Shown: positions 16,325-25,165 of the stretch, in pieces
Layout of the letters: every line of letters begins with the position of its first letter
Position numbering within the stretch: position 1 is the first letter of the stretch
Source: Pseudomonas sp. BCA17
Lineage (GTDB): Bacteria > Pseudomonadota > Gammaproteobacteria > Pseudomonadales > Pseudomonadaceae
Reading direction: 5' to 3'
NCBI RefSeq assembly: GCF_004519405.1
Contig: NZ_SGWI01000002.1
Location: forward strand, 310,001-374,000
Length of the DNA: 64,000 bases
Notes under the pieces: generated by a model
What the model was told of the DNA's origin: nothing
Database searches by the model: none
The model's input: the letters and a program-made list of their open reading frames with translations, nothing else
Position numbers and translations under genes: made by a program

Positions 16325-18343
16325 ATGTCCCGCTCTTCTCTCCGGCGCTTGACCCCACTCGCCGCCGCCTTGCTGATCTGCTCCGAAGCCCACGCCCTGG
16401 AACTGCAACCTCAAGTCATCACTGCCAACCCGTTGGGTAGCGAACAACTCGCGTCGCCGACTACCGTGCTCGAAGGCGATGACCTGACCCTGCAACAAAA
16501 AGGCAGCCTGGGCGAAACCCTGAACAAGCAACCGGGTGTGTCGTCGTCGTATTTTGGCCCCGGTGCCAGCCGGCCGATCATTCGCGGCCAGGATGGCGAT
16601 CGTATTCGCATCCTACGTAATGGTGTGGGTGCGCTGGATGCCTCGTCCCTGTCCTATGACCACGCCGTGCCGCTGGACCCGATCAACGTTGATCGCATCG
16701 AGATCGTACGCGGCCCTGCCGCACTGCTATACGGTGGCAGTGCCATTGGTGGCGTGGTCAACACGTTCGACAACCGCATCCCCACCGAGGCCATCGAAGG
16801 CATCCACGGTGCCGGTGAATTGCGCTACGGCGGCGCCGACACCACCCGTAGCAGCGCGGGCAAACTGGAGGCCGGTAATGGCACCTTCGCCTTGCACCTG
16901 GATGCCAATGCGCGGGAATTCAACGACCTGAAAATCCCTGGCTATGCACGCAGCCGTCATGCTGCAGAAAGTGAAAACGGCCCAGGCAAAGATGGCCGAC
17001 TGGGTAACAGCAGCGGGCGCCAGGACGGCGGCGCGGTGGGGGGCTCCTACACCTGGGATGACGGTTATGCCGGTCTGTCCTACAGCAACTACGACAGCAA
17101 TTACGGCTCGCCCGCCGAGCAGGACGTGCGTATCCGCATGAAGCAGGATCACTATGCCTTTGCGTCCGAGCTGCGCAACCTGCAAGGTCCGTTCAGTTCG
17201 GTGAAAGTCGACGCGGGTTATACCGACTACCAGCACCGGGAGATTGAAGGCGGCGAAACCGGCACCACCTTCAAGAACAAAGGCTACGAAGCGCGGGTCG
17301 AGGGCCGTCACCTGCCTATCGGCCCGTTTGAAGGTGTGGTCGGTGCCCAAGTGAGCCGCAACGAGTTCTCGTCCCTCGGCGAAGAGGCCTTCGTGCCGCA
17401 GACCGATACCAACGCCGGTGCGCTGTTCATCCTCGAAGAAATGCAAGCCACCGAGCGCCTGAAACTCAGCCTCGGCGGGCGCCTGGAGCACACCCGCATC
17501 GACCCGGACGCCAAGGGCAACGCGCGTTTCGCCAATGCCGACACATCCAATGACTTCACCGCCGGCAGCCTGTCGTCAGGCGCGGTATATAGCCTCACGC
17601 CGGTATGGTCCCTGGCCGCCACCCTGGGCTACACCGAGCGCGCTCCGACGTTCTACGAGCTGTATGCCAATGGCGCCCACGTCGCCACCGGCACTTACGA
17701 GGTGGGCGATGCCAACCTGTCGAAAGAAAAAGCCGTGTCCAGCGACCTGGCCCTGCGCTTTGACAATGGCACCCACAAGGGCAGCTTTGGGGTGTTCTAC
17801 AGCCGTTTCTCCAATTACATCGGCTTGCTGGGCAGCGGGCGCACCTTGAACGATGAAGGTGAAGAAGATGCCGGCGGGATCCCCGAGTACAAATACTCTG
17901 GCGTACGTGCACGTTTCGCCGGCTTCGAAGCACAGGATCACTGGAAGCTGGGCGAAGGCGCCTACGGTAAGTTCGCATTGGAACTGTCGGGCGACTACAC
18001 CCGCGCCACCAACCTGGACACCGGCGAAGCCTTGCCACGTATCGCGCCGCTGCGTTTGAACAGCGGTTTGCTGTGGGAACTGGACCGCTGGCAGGCGCGC
18101 ATTGATGTGGAACACGCCGCAGGCCAAGGACGTGTGCCGGATAACGAAAGCGGCACCGATGGCTACACCACCTTGGGCGCCAGCGCGGGTTATCGCTTCA
18201 ATGTGGGCGGCAGCCAGTGGCTGGCGTTTGTCAACGGCGAAAACCTGACTAACCAGACTGTGCGGTATGCCAGCTCGATTCTGCGAGATATCGCGCCGGC
18301 ACCGGGGCGCAGTGTGCAGTTCGGCATCCGCACCACTTTCTAA
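16325..18343 (+). CDS. TonB-dependent receptor, ZnuD-like (probable zinc uptake)
   Basis: This is a 672-residue outer-membrane receptor with a signal peptide ending at SEAHA (about residue 24). The plug domain contains PGVSSSYFGPGASRPIIRGQDGDRIRIL and VRGPAALLYGGSAIGGVVN, and the chain ends in FGIRTTF with a terminal Phe, as in TonB receptors. The short plug entry and the RPIIRG-DGDRIRIL block match the ZnuD group (PA0781 in P. aeruginosa), which imports zinc across the outer membrane under Zur control. A Zur-like box upstream supports this. No STN signalling domain is present, so it does not control its own transcription through a sigma factor. Haem or another metal complex remains a possible substrate. 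Confidence 0.82.
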   Translation: MSRSSLRRLTPLAAALLICSEAHALELQPQVITANPLGSEQLASPTTVLEGDDLTLQQKGSLGETLNKQPGVSSSYFGPGASRPIIRGQDGDRIRILRNGVGALDASSLSYDHAVPLDPINVDRIEIVRGPAALLYGGSAIGGVVNTFDNRIPTEAIEGIHGAGELRYGGADTTRSSAGKLEAGNGTFALHLDANAREFNDLKIPGYARSRHAAESENGPGKDGRLGNSSGRQDGGAVGGSYTWDDGYAGLSYSNYDSNYGSPAEQDVRIRMKQDHYAFASELRNLQGPFSSVKVDAGYTDYQHREIEGGETGTTFKNKGYEARVEGRHLPIGPFEGVVGAQVSRNEFSSLGEEAFVPQTDTNAGALFILEEMQATERLKLSLGGRLEHTRIDPDAKGNARFANADTSNDFTAGSLSSGAVYSLTPVWSLAATLGYTERAPTFYELYANGAHVATGTYEVGDANLSKEKAVSSDLALRFDNGTHKGSFGVFYSRFSNYIGLLGSGRTLNDEGEEDAGGIPEYKYSGVRARFAGFEAQDHWKLGEGAYGKFALELSGDYTRATNLDTGEALPRIAPLRLNSGLLWELDRWQARIDVEHAAGQGRVPDNESGTDGYTTLGASAGYRFNVGGSQWLAFVNGENLTNQTVRYASSILRDIAPAPGRSVQFGIRTTF

Positions 18344-18965
18344 AAAACACAGCCAATCCCCAAATGCCGGTCAGTTAAGAAAGAGAAAGGCTAAAAAGTA
18401 ACCTGTGGCGAGGGAGCTTGCTCCCGTTGGACTGCGCAGCAGTCTCATGCTTTTTAAACAAAGAGCGGGGCCGCTTCGCGGCCCAACGGGAGCAAGCTCC
18501 CTCGCCACACATACAGCGTTCACCCTTAACTGACTGGCATTAGCCAATCCCCTGCCCCTGTTCCCGATGGCGACATGTCGGCAATGTAGCGCTTGACTGA
18601 GCCATCGCCTGTGAGAGCCAGCCTTTTCACACTCGTTCTTCGCAGCGACACTTTGTCACTGTTACCAATTATGAAACGATGCATCTTGCGATTCGTGCTT
18701 TCTCTTGGTGCGCCGGCGCATTATCCTTGCCCGCAATAAACTGAAACGTTTCACGCCTGCGGTCGACCTCATCTTGCCGATTTTTTCCCTGCTTAAAGAC
18801 AGCGCTGTCTTGCACCTGACTGCGCCTGGGAATAAATCGCCCACCTGTGGATAACCCCGCCAGCCCCAGAAAAACCAAAAACAACGATGAACCAAGCCCG
18901 CGCCTAATCGTCATCTACAGTGAAGCACGGGGTTACATAATTCCAACGTAACGGAGAAACACACT
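18344..18965. other. Intergenic region upstream of gcd
   Basis: This 622-base gap holds one REP pair (18404-18509). The remainder up to the gcd start shows no gene I would support; the frames at 18662-18914 on the minus strand lack a ribosome site and resemble nothing known. The gcd promoter should lie near its right end. Confidence 0.5.
18404..18509. repeat. Inverted REP pair
   Basis: TGTGGCGAGGGAGCTTGCTC at the left is mirrored by GAGCAAGCTCCCTCGCCACA at the right, with a GGCCGCTTCGCGGCC hairpin between them. This is the typical two-REP (BIME-like) element of the P. fluorescens group and recurs at 42248-42380 and 50941-51037. Confidence 0.85.
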
Positions 18966-21383
18966 ATGAGCACTGATGGTGCCTCAAGCCCAAGCCGCCT
19001 GCTGCCCAGGTTGCTAGGCGTCTTGCTGCTGATCATGGGCCTGGCCTTGCTGGCCGGTGGCGTCAAGCTGAGCATGCTCGGCGGGTCGCTGTACTACCTG
19101 CTGGCCGGTATCGGTATTGCCCTGACCGGCGTGCTGCTGCTGGCGACTCGCCGTGCTGCACTGGGTCTGTACGCACTGGTGCTGTTCGCCAGTACCGTGT
19201 GGGCACTCTGGGAAGTCGGCCTGGACTGGTGGCAGTTGGTGCCACGCCTGGCGCTGTTGTTCGCTCTGGGCATCGTCATGTTGCTCCCGTGGTTCCGCCG
19301 TCCGCTGCTGCGTGGCCAAGCGGCGCCGCTGGGCACCGCGGCACTGAGCGTGGCCGTGGTACTGGCCGGCGCTACGGCGGTTGCCAGCCAATTCACCAAC
19401 CCGGGCGAGATGGTCAAGACCGGCCAATTGGACCGCGACGCCGTGCCTGGCATGGCCAGCGCAGCACCGAGCCAGGCCGATGGTGAATGGAACTCCTACG
19501 GCCGTTCGGCCTTCGGTGATCGTTACTCGCCACTGGCGCAGATCACTCCGGAAAACGCCCACAAGCTGGTGCCGGCCTGGACTTACCGTACCGGTGACAT
19601 CCCTGGCCCAGGCGACCCCGGTGAAACCACCGCGGAAAACACCCCGCTGAAAGTCAACGGCATGCTCTACGTGTGTACACCGCACAGCCAGGTGATTGCC
19701 CTGGACCCGGACACCGGCAAGGAAATCTGGCGTTTCGATCCGAAGCTGAGCACCGAAGGTGCGGCAAACTTCAAGGGTTGGGCGCACATGACCTGCCGTG
19801 GCGTGTCGTATCACGATGACGCCGTATACGCTTCCGAGCAGAGCCCTACCGGCAGCGCGAGCCCGGCGCCCGCCAGCGCCGTATGCCCGAAACGCATTTT
19901 CGTGCCGACCGCCGACACCCGCCTGATCGCCCTGAACGCCGACACCGGCAAGATGTGCGAAGACTTCGGTGACAAAGGCCAGGTCGACCTGCGTGCCAAC
20001 ATCGGCAGCTTTGCCCCAGGCGGTTACTACTCCACATCGCCTCCGGCCGTGACCAAGAACCTGGTCGTGATCGGCGGTCACGTGACCGATAACGTTTCCA
20101 CCGACGAGCCGAGCGGTGTGATCCGCGCGTTCGACGTGCACACCGGCAAGCTGGTGTGGAACTGGGACAGCGGCAATCCGGACGACACCACCCCGTTGGC
20201 CGAAGGCAAAACCTACACCCGCAACTCGCCGAACATGTGGTCCATGTTCAGCGTCGATGAAAAACTCGGCATGCTGTACCTGCCGATGGGCAACCAGATG
20301 CCCGACCAGTATGGCGGCGACCGTACCCCCGACTCTGAGAAGTACAGCGCCGGCCTGACCGCACTGGACATCGACACCGGCCATGTGAAGTGGACCTTCC
20401 AGTTCACTCACCATGACCTGTGGGACATGGACGTGGGCGGCCAGCCAAGCCTGATCGACATCAAGACCGCCGACGGCGTCAAGCAAGCGGTGATGGCATC
20501 GACCAAGCAAGGCAGCATCTACGTGCTGGACCGTACCAACGGCCAACCAGTGGTGCCGATCAACGAAATCCCTGTACCGCAAGGCGCAGTGGCCGGCGAT
20601 CACACCTCCCCGACTCAACCGAAGTCCGACCTGAACTTCATGCCACCGCCCCTCAAGGAGCGTGACATGTGGGGCGTGACGCCGTTCGACCAACTGATCT
20701 GCCGGATCGACTTCAAGTCGATGCGCTACGACGGCCCGTTCACCCCGCCATCGCTGCAAGGTTCGATCGTGTACCCAGGTAACTTCGGCGTGTTCGACTG
20801 GGGTGGTATCTCCGTCGATCCGGTCCGCCAGATCGCGTTCGTGAACCCGAGCTACATGGCGTTCAAATCGAAACTGATCCCGGCTGCCGACATCGCCAAA
20901 CAAGGCCCACGCGTCAGCGAAACCGAAGGCGTACAGCCAAACAAAGGCGCGCCGTACGGCGTGATCCTCGAAGCCCTGCTGTCGCCGATGGGCCTGCCGT
21001 GCCAGGCGCCGGCCTGGGGTTACGTGGCAGCGGTCGACCTGACCACCCACAAAACCATCTGGATGCACAAAAACGGCACCGTGCGCGACAGCTCGCCGGT
21101 TCCGGTTCCACTGACCATGGGCGTGCCGAGCCTGGGTGGTACGTTCACCACGGCCGGTGGCGTCGCCTTCCTCAGCGGCACCCTGGACCAGTACCTGCGT
21201 GCCTATGACGTGAAAAACGGCAAGCAACTGTGGGAAGGCCGCCTGCCTGCAGGCGCGCAAACCACACCGATGACTTACACCGGCAAGGACGGCAAGCAAT
21301 ACGTGCTGGTCATGGCCGGCGGTCATGGCTCCCTGGGCACCAAGCAGGGTGACTATGTGATGGCGTTCAAACTGCCGGAATAA
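18966..21383 (+). CDS. gcd: Membrane-bound PQQ-dependent glucose dehydrogenase
   Basis: This 805-residue enzyme oxidises glucose to gluconate in the periplasm with PQQ as cofactor and passes electrons to ubiquinone, the first step of the direct oxidative glucose route in Pseudomonas. Five hydrophobic helices fill about residues 15-150 and anchor it in the inner membrane. The rest is an eight-bladed propeller with repeated W-motifs (YVCTPHSQVIALDPDTGKEIWRF in parts, VWNWDSGNPDD, GTVRDSSPVP). HHDLWDMDVGGQP near residue 484 contains the conserved catalytic aspartate region. Length and N-terminal anchor match the family (about 800 residues). Quinate dehydrogenases are relatives, but the sequence fits the glucose branch. 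A strong terminator follows. Confidence 0.92.
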   Translation: MSTDGASSPSRLLPRLLGVLLLIMGLALLAGGVKLSMLGGSLYYLLAGIGIALTGVLLLATRRAALGLYALVLFASTVWALWEVGLDWWQLVPRLALLFALGIVMLLPWFRRPLLRGQAAPLGTAALSVAVVLAGATAVASQFTNPGEMVKTGQLDRDAVPGMASAAPSQADGEWNSYGRSAFGDRYSPLAQITPENAHKLVPAWTYRTGDIPGPGDPGETTAENTPLKVNGMLYVCTPHSQVIALDPDTGKEIWRFDPKLSTEGAANFKGWAHMTCRGVSYHDDAVYASEQSPTGSASPAPASAVCPKRIFVPTADTRLIALNADTGKMCEDFGDKGQVDLRANIGSFAPGGYYSTSPPAVTKNLVVIGGHVTDNVSTDEPSGVIRAFDVHTGKLVWNWDSGNPDDTTPLAEGKTYTRNSPNMWSMFSVDEKLGMLYLPMGNQMPDQYGGDRTPDSEKYSAGLTALDIDTGHVKWTFQFTHHDLWDMDVGGQPSLIDIKTADGVKQAVMASTKQGSIYVLDRTNGQPVVPINEIPVPQGAVAGDHTSPTQPKSDLNFMPPPLKERDMWGVTPFDQLICRIDFKSMRYDGPFTPPSLQGSIVYPGNFGVFDWGGISVDPVRQIAFVNPSYMAFKSKLIPAADIAKQGPRVSETEGVQPNKGAPYGVILEALLSPMGLPCQAPAWGYVAAVDLTTHKTIWMHKNGTVRDSSPVPVPLTMGVPSLGGTFTTAGGVAFLSGTLDQYLRAYDVKNGKQLWEGRLPAGAQTTPMTYTGKDGKQYVLVMAGGHGSLGTKQGDYVMAFKLPE

Positions 21384-21402
21384 GCAATCCCGGCGGCAAA
21401 AC

Positions 21403-21436
21403 AAAGGCGGCTACCCATGGGTAGCCGCCTTTTTTT
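21403..21436 (+). terminator. Rho-independent terminator of gcd
   Basis: AAAGGCGGCTACC pairs with GGTAGCCGCCTTT around a very small CATG centre, followed by a run of seven Ts. The gene on the other strand ends 11 bases away, so the hairpin probably serves both directions. Confidence 0.9.
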
Positions 21437-21446
21437 GTGCCCGCCG

Positions 21447-23783
21447 CTAGAGCAGAAAATGCTCACGCCGCATCCACATCTCGAACGCCATGGCGTTCAG
21501 CGGCCGGCCGATCAGGTAGCCCTGGGCGGTGTCGCATTTCCACTGCTTGAGCAATTTCAGGCTGGGCTCGAACTCCACACCCTCGGCCACCACCCTGAGC
21601 CCCAGGTTGTGGCTCATTTCGATGGTCGAGCGCACGATCACGCCGTCACCGGTGGTGCTGTCGAGGTTACGCACAAACGATTGGTCGATCTTCAACTCCT
21701 GCACCGGCAGGCGCTGCAATTGCGCCAACGAGGAATAACCGGTGCCGAAATCATCCACCGACAGGCTGATGCCACAACCGCGCAATTGTTCCAGCACCCT
21801 CAGGGCCTGCTGCGGGTTGTGCATGATCGCGCTTTCGGTGATTTCAAAGATCAGTTGCTCGGCCGCCACCTCGTATTGGATCAGCAAGGCGGTCACACGA
21901 ATAGCCAGGTCATCATCGGCCAGATCATCCACTGAGATATTCACCGACAACTGGATATGCAAATCCCGTTGCCCCCATTCGGCGATTTGCCGGATCGCCT
22001 CTTCAATGACCCACAGGGTCAGGCCCCCCATGCTGCCGGTGCGCTCGGCCAGGGGGATGAACTCGCTGGGTGACACTTGGCCCAGGGTTGGATGCTGCCA
22101 GCGCAGCAGCGCTTCCGCCTGGCGCACGTGCCCATGGTTGAGGTCGAGCTTGGGCTGATAACACAGGAACAATTCGTCCTCGATCACCGCGCGGCGCAGG
22201 TCGCGGATCAGGGTGATCTGGCGCTGGTGGGCCAGATCGCGGTCCTGCTGGTAGACCTGCAAGTGGCCCGGCGAGGTCGCCGCATCATGCCGGGCGATGG
22301 TGGCGCGGCTGATCAACTCTTCCACCTGCTGGCCGTCGGCGGGGTAGGCGGCGATGCCAATGCTGACTTCATGGCGCACTTCGTCATGGCCGATGCGCTG
22401 GGGCTCGGTGAGCAGTCCATACAGGTGATCGGCACGGGCCACGGCACGGTCGATCTCAGTGTTTTCCAACAGCAGCAGAAACTCGCTGCCGGCAATGCGT
22501 GCGGCAGTGTCGCCGGCCAGCAGGCTCATGGACAAACAGCGGCTGGCTTCGCGCAGCATGTCCTCGACTCCTTCAGGGCCGAAGCCTTCGTTGATCACCC
22601 GGTAATTTTCAATGCCGATGTACAACAACACCACCGGGCGTTGTGCGCTGATCGCGCTGCCCAGGCGCTCCATCGCCAGGGCGCGATTGGGCAGGCCGGT
22701 GAGTGGGTCATGCAAGGCATTATGGGCCAACTGCCGTTCACGCACGGCGATGCCGCTTTGCATCGCATTGAAGGCACGGGCCAGCAAGCCGAATTCATCG
22801 TGGCCGCGCACCTGCACGGGCGTGCGATAGTCACCGGCACCAATCCGCCCGGCCGCCGCCACCAAGGCATCAAGGGGCCGCGATACACGGCGAGCCATGA
22901 GCAGCGCTGCCGCCAGCGCAACCAGCAACACGGCCAAGGCAATCCCGAGAAATTGCCGGTCCAGCGGAGCAAAGGATTCCAGTGCATGGTCCAGCGGGCT
23001 TTGCAGCAATACGCGCACCTCATCGCCATCGCCGGTATTGGCCAACGGCAGGACCTGGCTGAGTACACGCTTGCCATGAAACACACCCATCTGCGCTTCG
23101 GGGTTCAAGTGCTCGTCACGCAGCCGCTCGATGATGCCGGCCTGGTACTCGTAGGGTTGAGTGGTGAACAGGCGTCCGACCTGGCCGTTCTGCACGCTGA
23201 GGAACGATACCTCCAGGTTGCTCATGGAGCGCAGTTCATCGGCGAACAGCGTATCCATGGGAAACCCCATGACCACTCGGGCGATGGGCTGCGGATCGAG
23301 GACCACATCCTGCACCAGCAAGTAAGGCTGCCCGTCCATGGCCACGATCAACATTTGCAGGCCATTGCGCAGCGCCTGGCGCAATGCATGGTCATAGGGA
23401 AACGGCTGGCCACGGGTGAGTATCGGCAAAGTACTGACCATGACCTGCCCCTTCAGGTCCAGCACAAAAACCTCGCTGGAACTGATGCCGGCGCTATGAC
23501 GACGCAGCTCGGCCAGGATAGGTTCGGCGCCGCTATCGGCGACGGCGCGTATGAAAGGGCCATCGACGGTGAGCCAGTCCAACCCGTATTGCAGCCGGCG
23601 CCCACGCAGATCCAGCAGCCGCTCGAATACTTGGCGGCCGGTTTCCAACTGCACTTCGGCCTGGTTCTCTACCGCGCGGGTGGTGGCGGCCTGGACAGCA
23701 AAATAGGTGGCCGCAACGACTACCAGCAGCAACAGCGCCAAGACCCCGGCAACACGGGTCTGAAAAGTGTGACGCCACTTCAT
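21447..23783 (-). CDS. Membrane GGDEF-EAL protein, probable c-di-GMP phosphodiesterase
   Basis: This is a 778-residue inner-membrane signalling protein. One membrane helix (about residues 10-30), a periplasmic sensor region, a second helix and a HAMP domain (RRVSRPLDALVAAAGRIGAGDY) precede a GGDEF and an EAL domain. The GGDEF motif reads AGSEF (431-435) and lacks the I-site, so cyclase activity is doubtful. The EAL domain keeps its catalytic set: EALLRW from Glu557, SVNIS, FEITES, VDDFGTGYSSL, LKID and VAEGVE. It therefore most likely degrades c-di-GMP in response to an extracytoplasmic signal. The ATG at 23783 has GAGG nine bases upstream and starts directly before the helix; a longer frame reaches 23882. 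Confidence 0.85.
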   Translation of the reverse strand: MKWRHTFQTRVAGVLALLLLVVVAATYFAVQAATTRAVENQAEVQLETGRQVFERLLDLRGRRLQYGLDWLTVDGPFIRAVADSGAEPILAELRRHSAGISSSEVFVLDLKGQVMVSTLPILTRGQPFPYDHALRQALRNGLQMLIVAMDGQPYLLVQDVVLDPQPIARVVMGFPMDTLFADELRSMSNLEVSFLSVQNGQVGRLFTTQPYEYQAGIIERLRDEHLNPEAQMGVFHGKRVLSQVLPLANTGDGDEVRVLLQSPLDHALESFAPLDRQFLGIALAVLLVALAAALLMARRVSRPLDALVAAAGRIGAGDYRTPVQVRGHDEFGLLARAFNAMQSGIAVRERQLAHNALHDPLTGLPNRALAMERLGSAISAQRPVVLLYIGIENYRVINEGFGPEGVEDMLREASRCLSMSLLAGDTAARIAGSEFLLLLENTEIDRAVARADHLYGLLTEPQRIGHDEVRHEVSIGIAAYPADGQQVEELISRATIARHDAATSPGHLQVYQQDRDLAHQRQITLIRDLRRAVIEDELFLCYQPKLDLNHGHVRQAEALLRWQHPTLGQVSPSEFIPLAERTGSMGGLTLWVIEEAIRQIAEWGQRDLHIQLSVNISVDDLADDDLAIRVTALLIQYEVAAEQLIFEITESAIMHNPQQALRVLEQLRGCGISLSVDDFGTGYSSLAQLQRLPVQELKIDQSFVRNLDSTTGDGVIVRSTIEMSHNLGLRVVAEGVEFEPSLKLLKQWKCDTAQGYLIGRPLNAMAFEMWMRREHFLL

Positions 23784-23989
23784 CGCAGTGCCCTCGGGCA
23801 GTATTCGCCGCTCTCTGCCAAGCCGTCCCTGTGTCATGCGCCTCCCTGGCGACTGCTGATCTGGCGTCAAAAAAACATCCATTTTGCTCGGATGTTCTGT
23901 TTTAGCAGATTAGCTGGGACCTGAGATAAGTACACCCATAGAAGCTGGAACGTTCGCGTCACTTTATTGGCGCTTGAGGATTGTCCGGA

Positions 23990-25165
23990 TTAAGCGCTGC
24001 GTGCGCGCATGAAGTCCCCCCAGCGGCGCACCAGGTAGTTGTGCTCATCCATCACCGAATTCCACACCGCGACATTCCCCATGCGCTGCTCATAGGAACC
24101 GCCATCGCGCACATCGCCCACATCGATCAGGGGCAAGCCATCGCTGCCCATCAGTTCCTCCCGTGCAGGCTTGCCGGCGTACCAGTAATCCCACTCGGCG
24201 CGGGTCAGGTGATCACGGCTGCGTGCCGGGTTACCGATGTAGTAACCCTGGCGCGCCATCACCGCCCCGGGCCAGCCGGACAACCACCAATTGAGGTAGG
24301 CATAGGCCGCATCCAACACCGGCCCCTGGGCATAACGTGACAACGACAAGCCGCCAAACCAGGCGCGATAGCCTTCGCGGGGCACCGCCAGGCGGTATTT
24401 CACACCGGCGCGGTGCAGGCGCATCAAGGTCGGCGACCACAGGCTCTGGATATCGATACTCGGGCTGAGCATCAGTTGCGCAGCTTCTTCATCATCCGAC
24501 CAGAATGCGGCGAAATGCCCTTCCTTCTGTTTGCGTACCAGAATATCGGCGAGCACATCGATCTCTTCGATGCTCATGTTGCCGATGTCCTTGAACTGCG
24601 CCAGCCCTGCCCCCTGCACCGCCAGTGCCGCGTCGAGGGCGCCGATGGCGGCGTCACTTTGCAGCGCGGTGCGCGCGCGCCACGCCGGGTCCAGCAGCCA
24701 GCCCCAGCTTTCATTGCCGTGGCTGAAGCCGTCGGGCAAGCGCTCGGGACGATAGGCGAAACTGTCGGCATTGTGGGTCAGCGGCAGCATGCTGATGCGC
24801 TCGGTCACCGTGCTGCCGAGGCTGCCGTCGTGCTGCACGAACAGGCGCTCGCTCGGCACGCTGCCACTGCCGAGGCGGTCATTGGCCGATAGACGACCGC
24901 GCTTGGGCAGGTCATTGATCTCGTGCCACAGCGCAATACGCCGGGTGTCGATGGGCTGGATCGCCCGCGCCGGCCACACGAAGTCGACGTTGTGGAACCA
25001 CTGGTCGTACAGGTCATAGCTGTCGGGTTGCATCACGGCAATGCGCTGGGCCTGTTCGACATCGTGCACCTGGTACACCAGGCGAATGCCCAGCTCCTGT
25101 TCGGCACGCACACGCAAGCATTCGAGCAGGGTCACGGACGTGCCCAGGACACGTAGGGTAATCAT
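23990..25165 (-). CDS. Solute-binding-protein-like protein without signal peptide
   Basis: This 391-residue protein resembles spermidine/putrescine-type periplasmic binding proteins (DLYDQWFHNVDFVWPARAIQPID, YRLAVPREGYRAWFGGLSLSRYAQ, AYAYLNWWLSGWPGAVMARQGYYIGNP). Unlike those it starts MITLRVLGTSV and has no signal peptide, Tat motif or lipobox. The start is well fixed, since it overlaps the stop of the preceding GTPase gene by four bases (ATGA). No ABC permease or ATPase gene is nearby. It is the last gene of the eight-gene operon. It may bind a pathway compound in the cytoplasm or work with the COG0523 GTPase; both ideas are inference. Another possibility is that it is exported by an unrecognised route. 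Confidence 0.65.
   Translation of the reverse strand: MITLRVLGTSVTLLECLRVRAEQELGIRLVYQVHDVEQAQRIAVMQPDSYDLYDQWFHNVDFVWPARAIQPIDTRRIALWHEINDLPKRGRLSANDRLGSGSVPSERLFVQHDGSLGSTVTERISMLPLTHNADSFAYRPERLPDGFSHGNESWGWLLDPAWRARTALQSDAAIGALDAALAVQGAGLAQFKDIGNMSIEEIDVLADILVRKQKEGHFAAFWSDDEEAAQLMLSPSIDIQSLWSPTLMRLHRAGVKYRLAVPREGYRAWFGGLSLSRYAQGPVLDAAYAYLNWWLSGWPGAVMARQGYYIGNPARSRDHLTRAEWDYWYAGKPAREELMGSDGLPLIDVGDVRDGGSYEQRMGNVAVWNSVMDEHNYLVRRWGDFMRARSA

Noticed and set aside
18662..18914. Small minus-strand genes in the gap before gcd
   Set aside because: Two overlapping frames exist, but neither has a ribosome site, signal or known motif, and they lie in the probable gcd control region.
19014..21404. 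796-codon open frame on the minus strand across gcd
   Set aside because: It is antisense to a clear glucose dehydrogenase gene. Its His/Val/Gln-rich sequence shows no family motif, and it arises from high-GC codon bias.
22077..23924. 615-codon plus-strand frame opposite the GGDEF-EAL gene
   Set aside because: The opposite strand has a complete, motif-rich protein; this frame has no ribosome site or recognisable domain.
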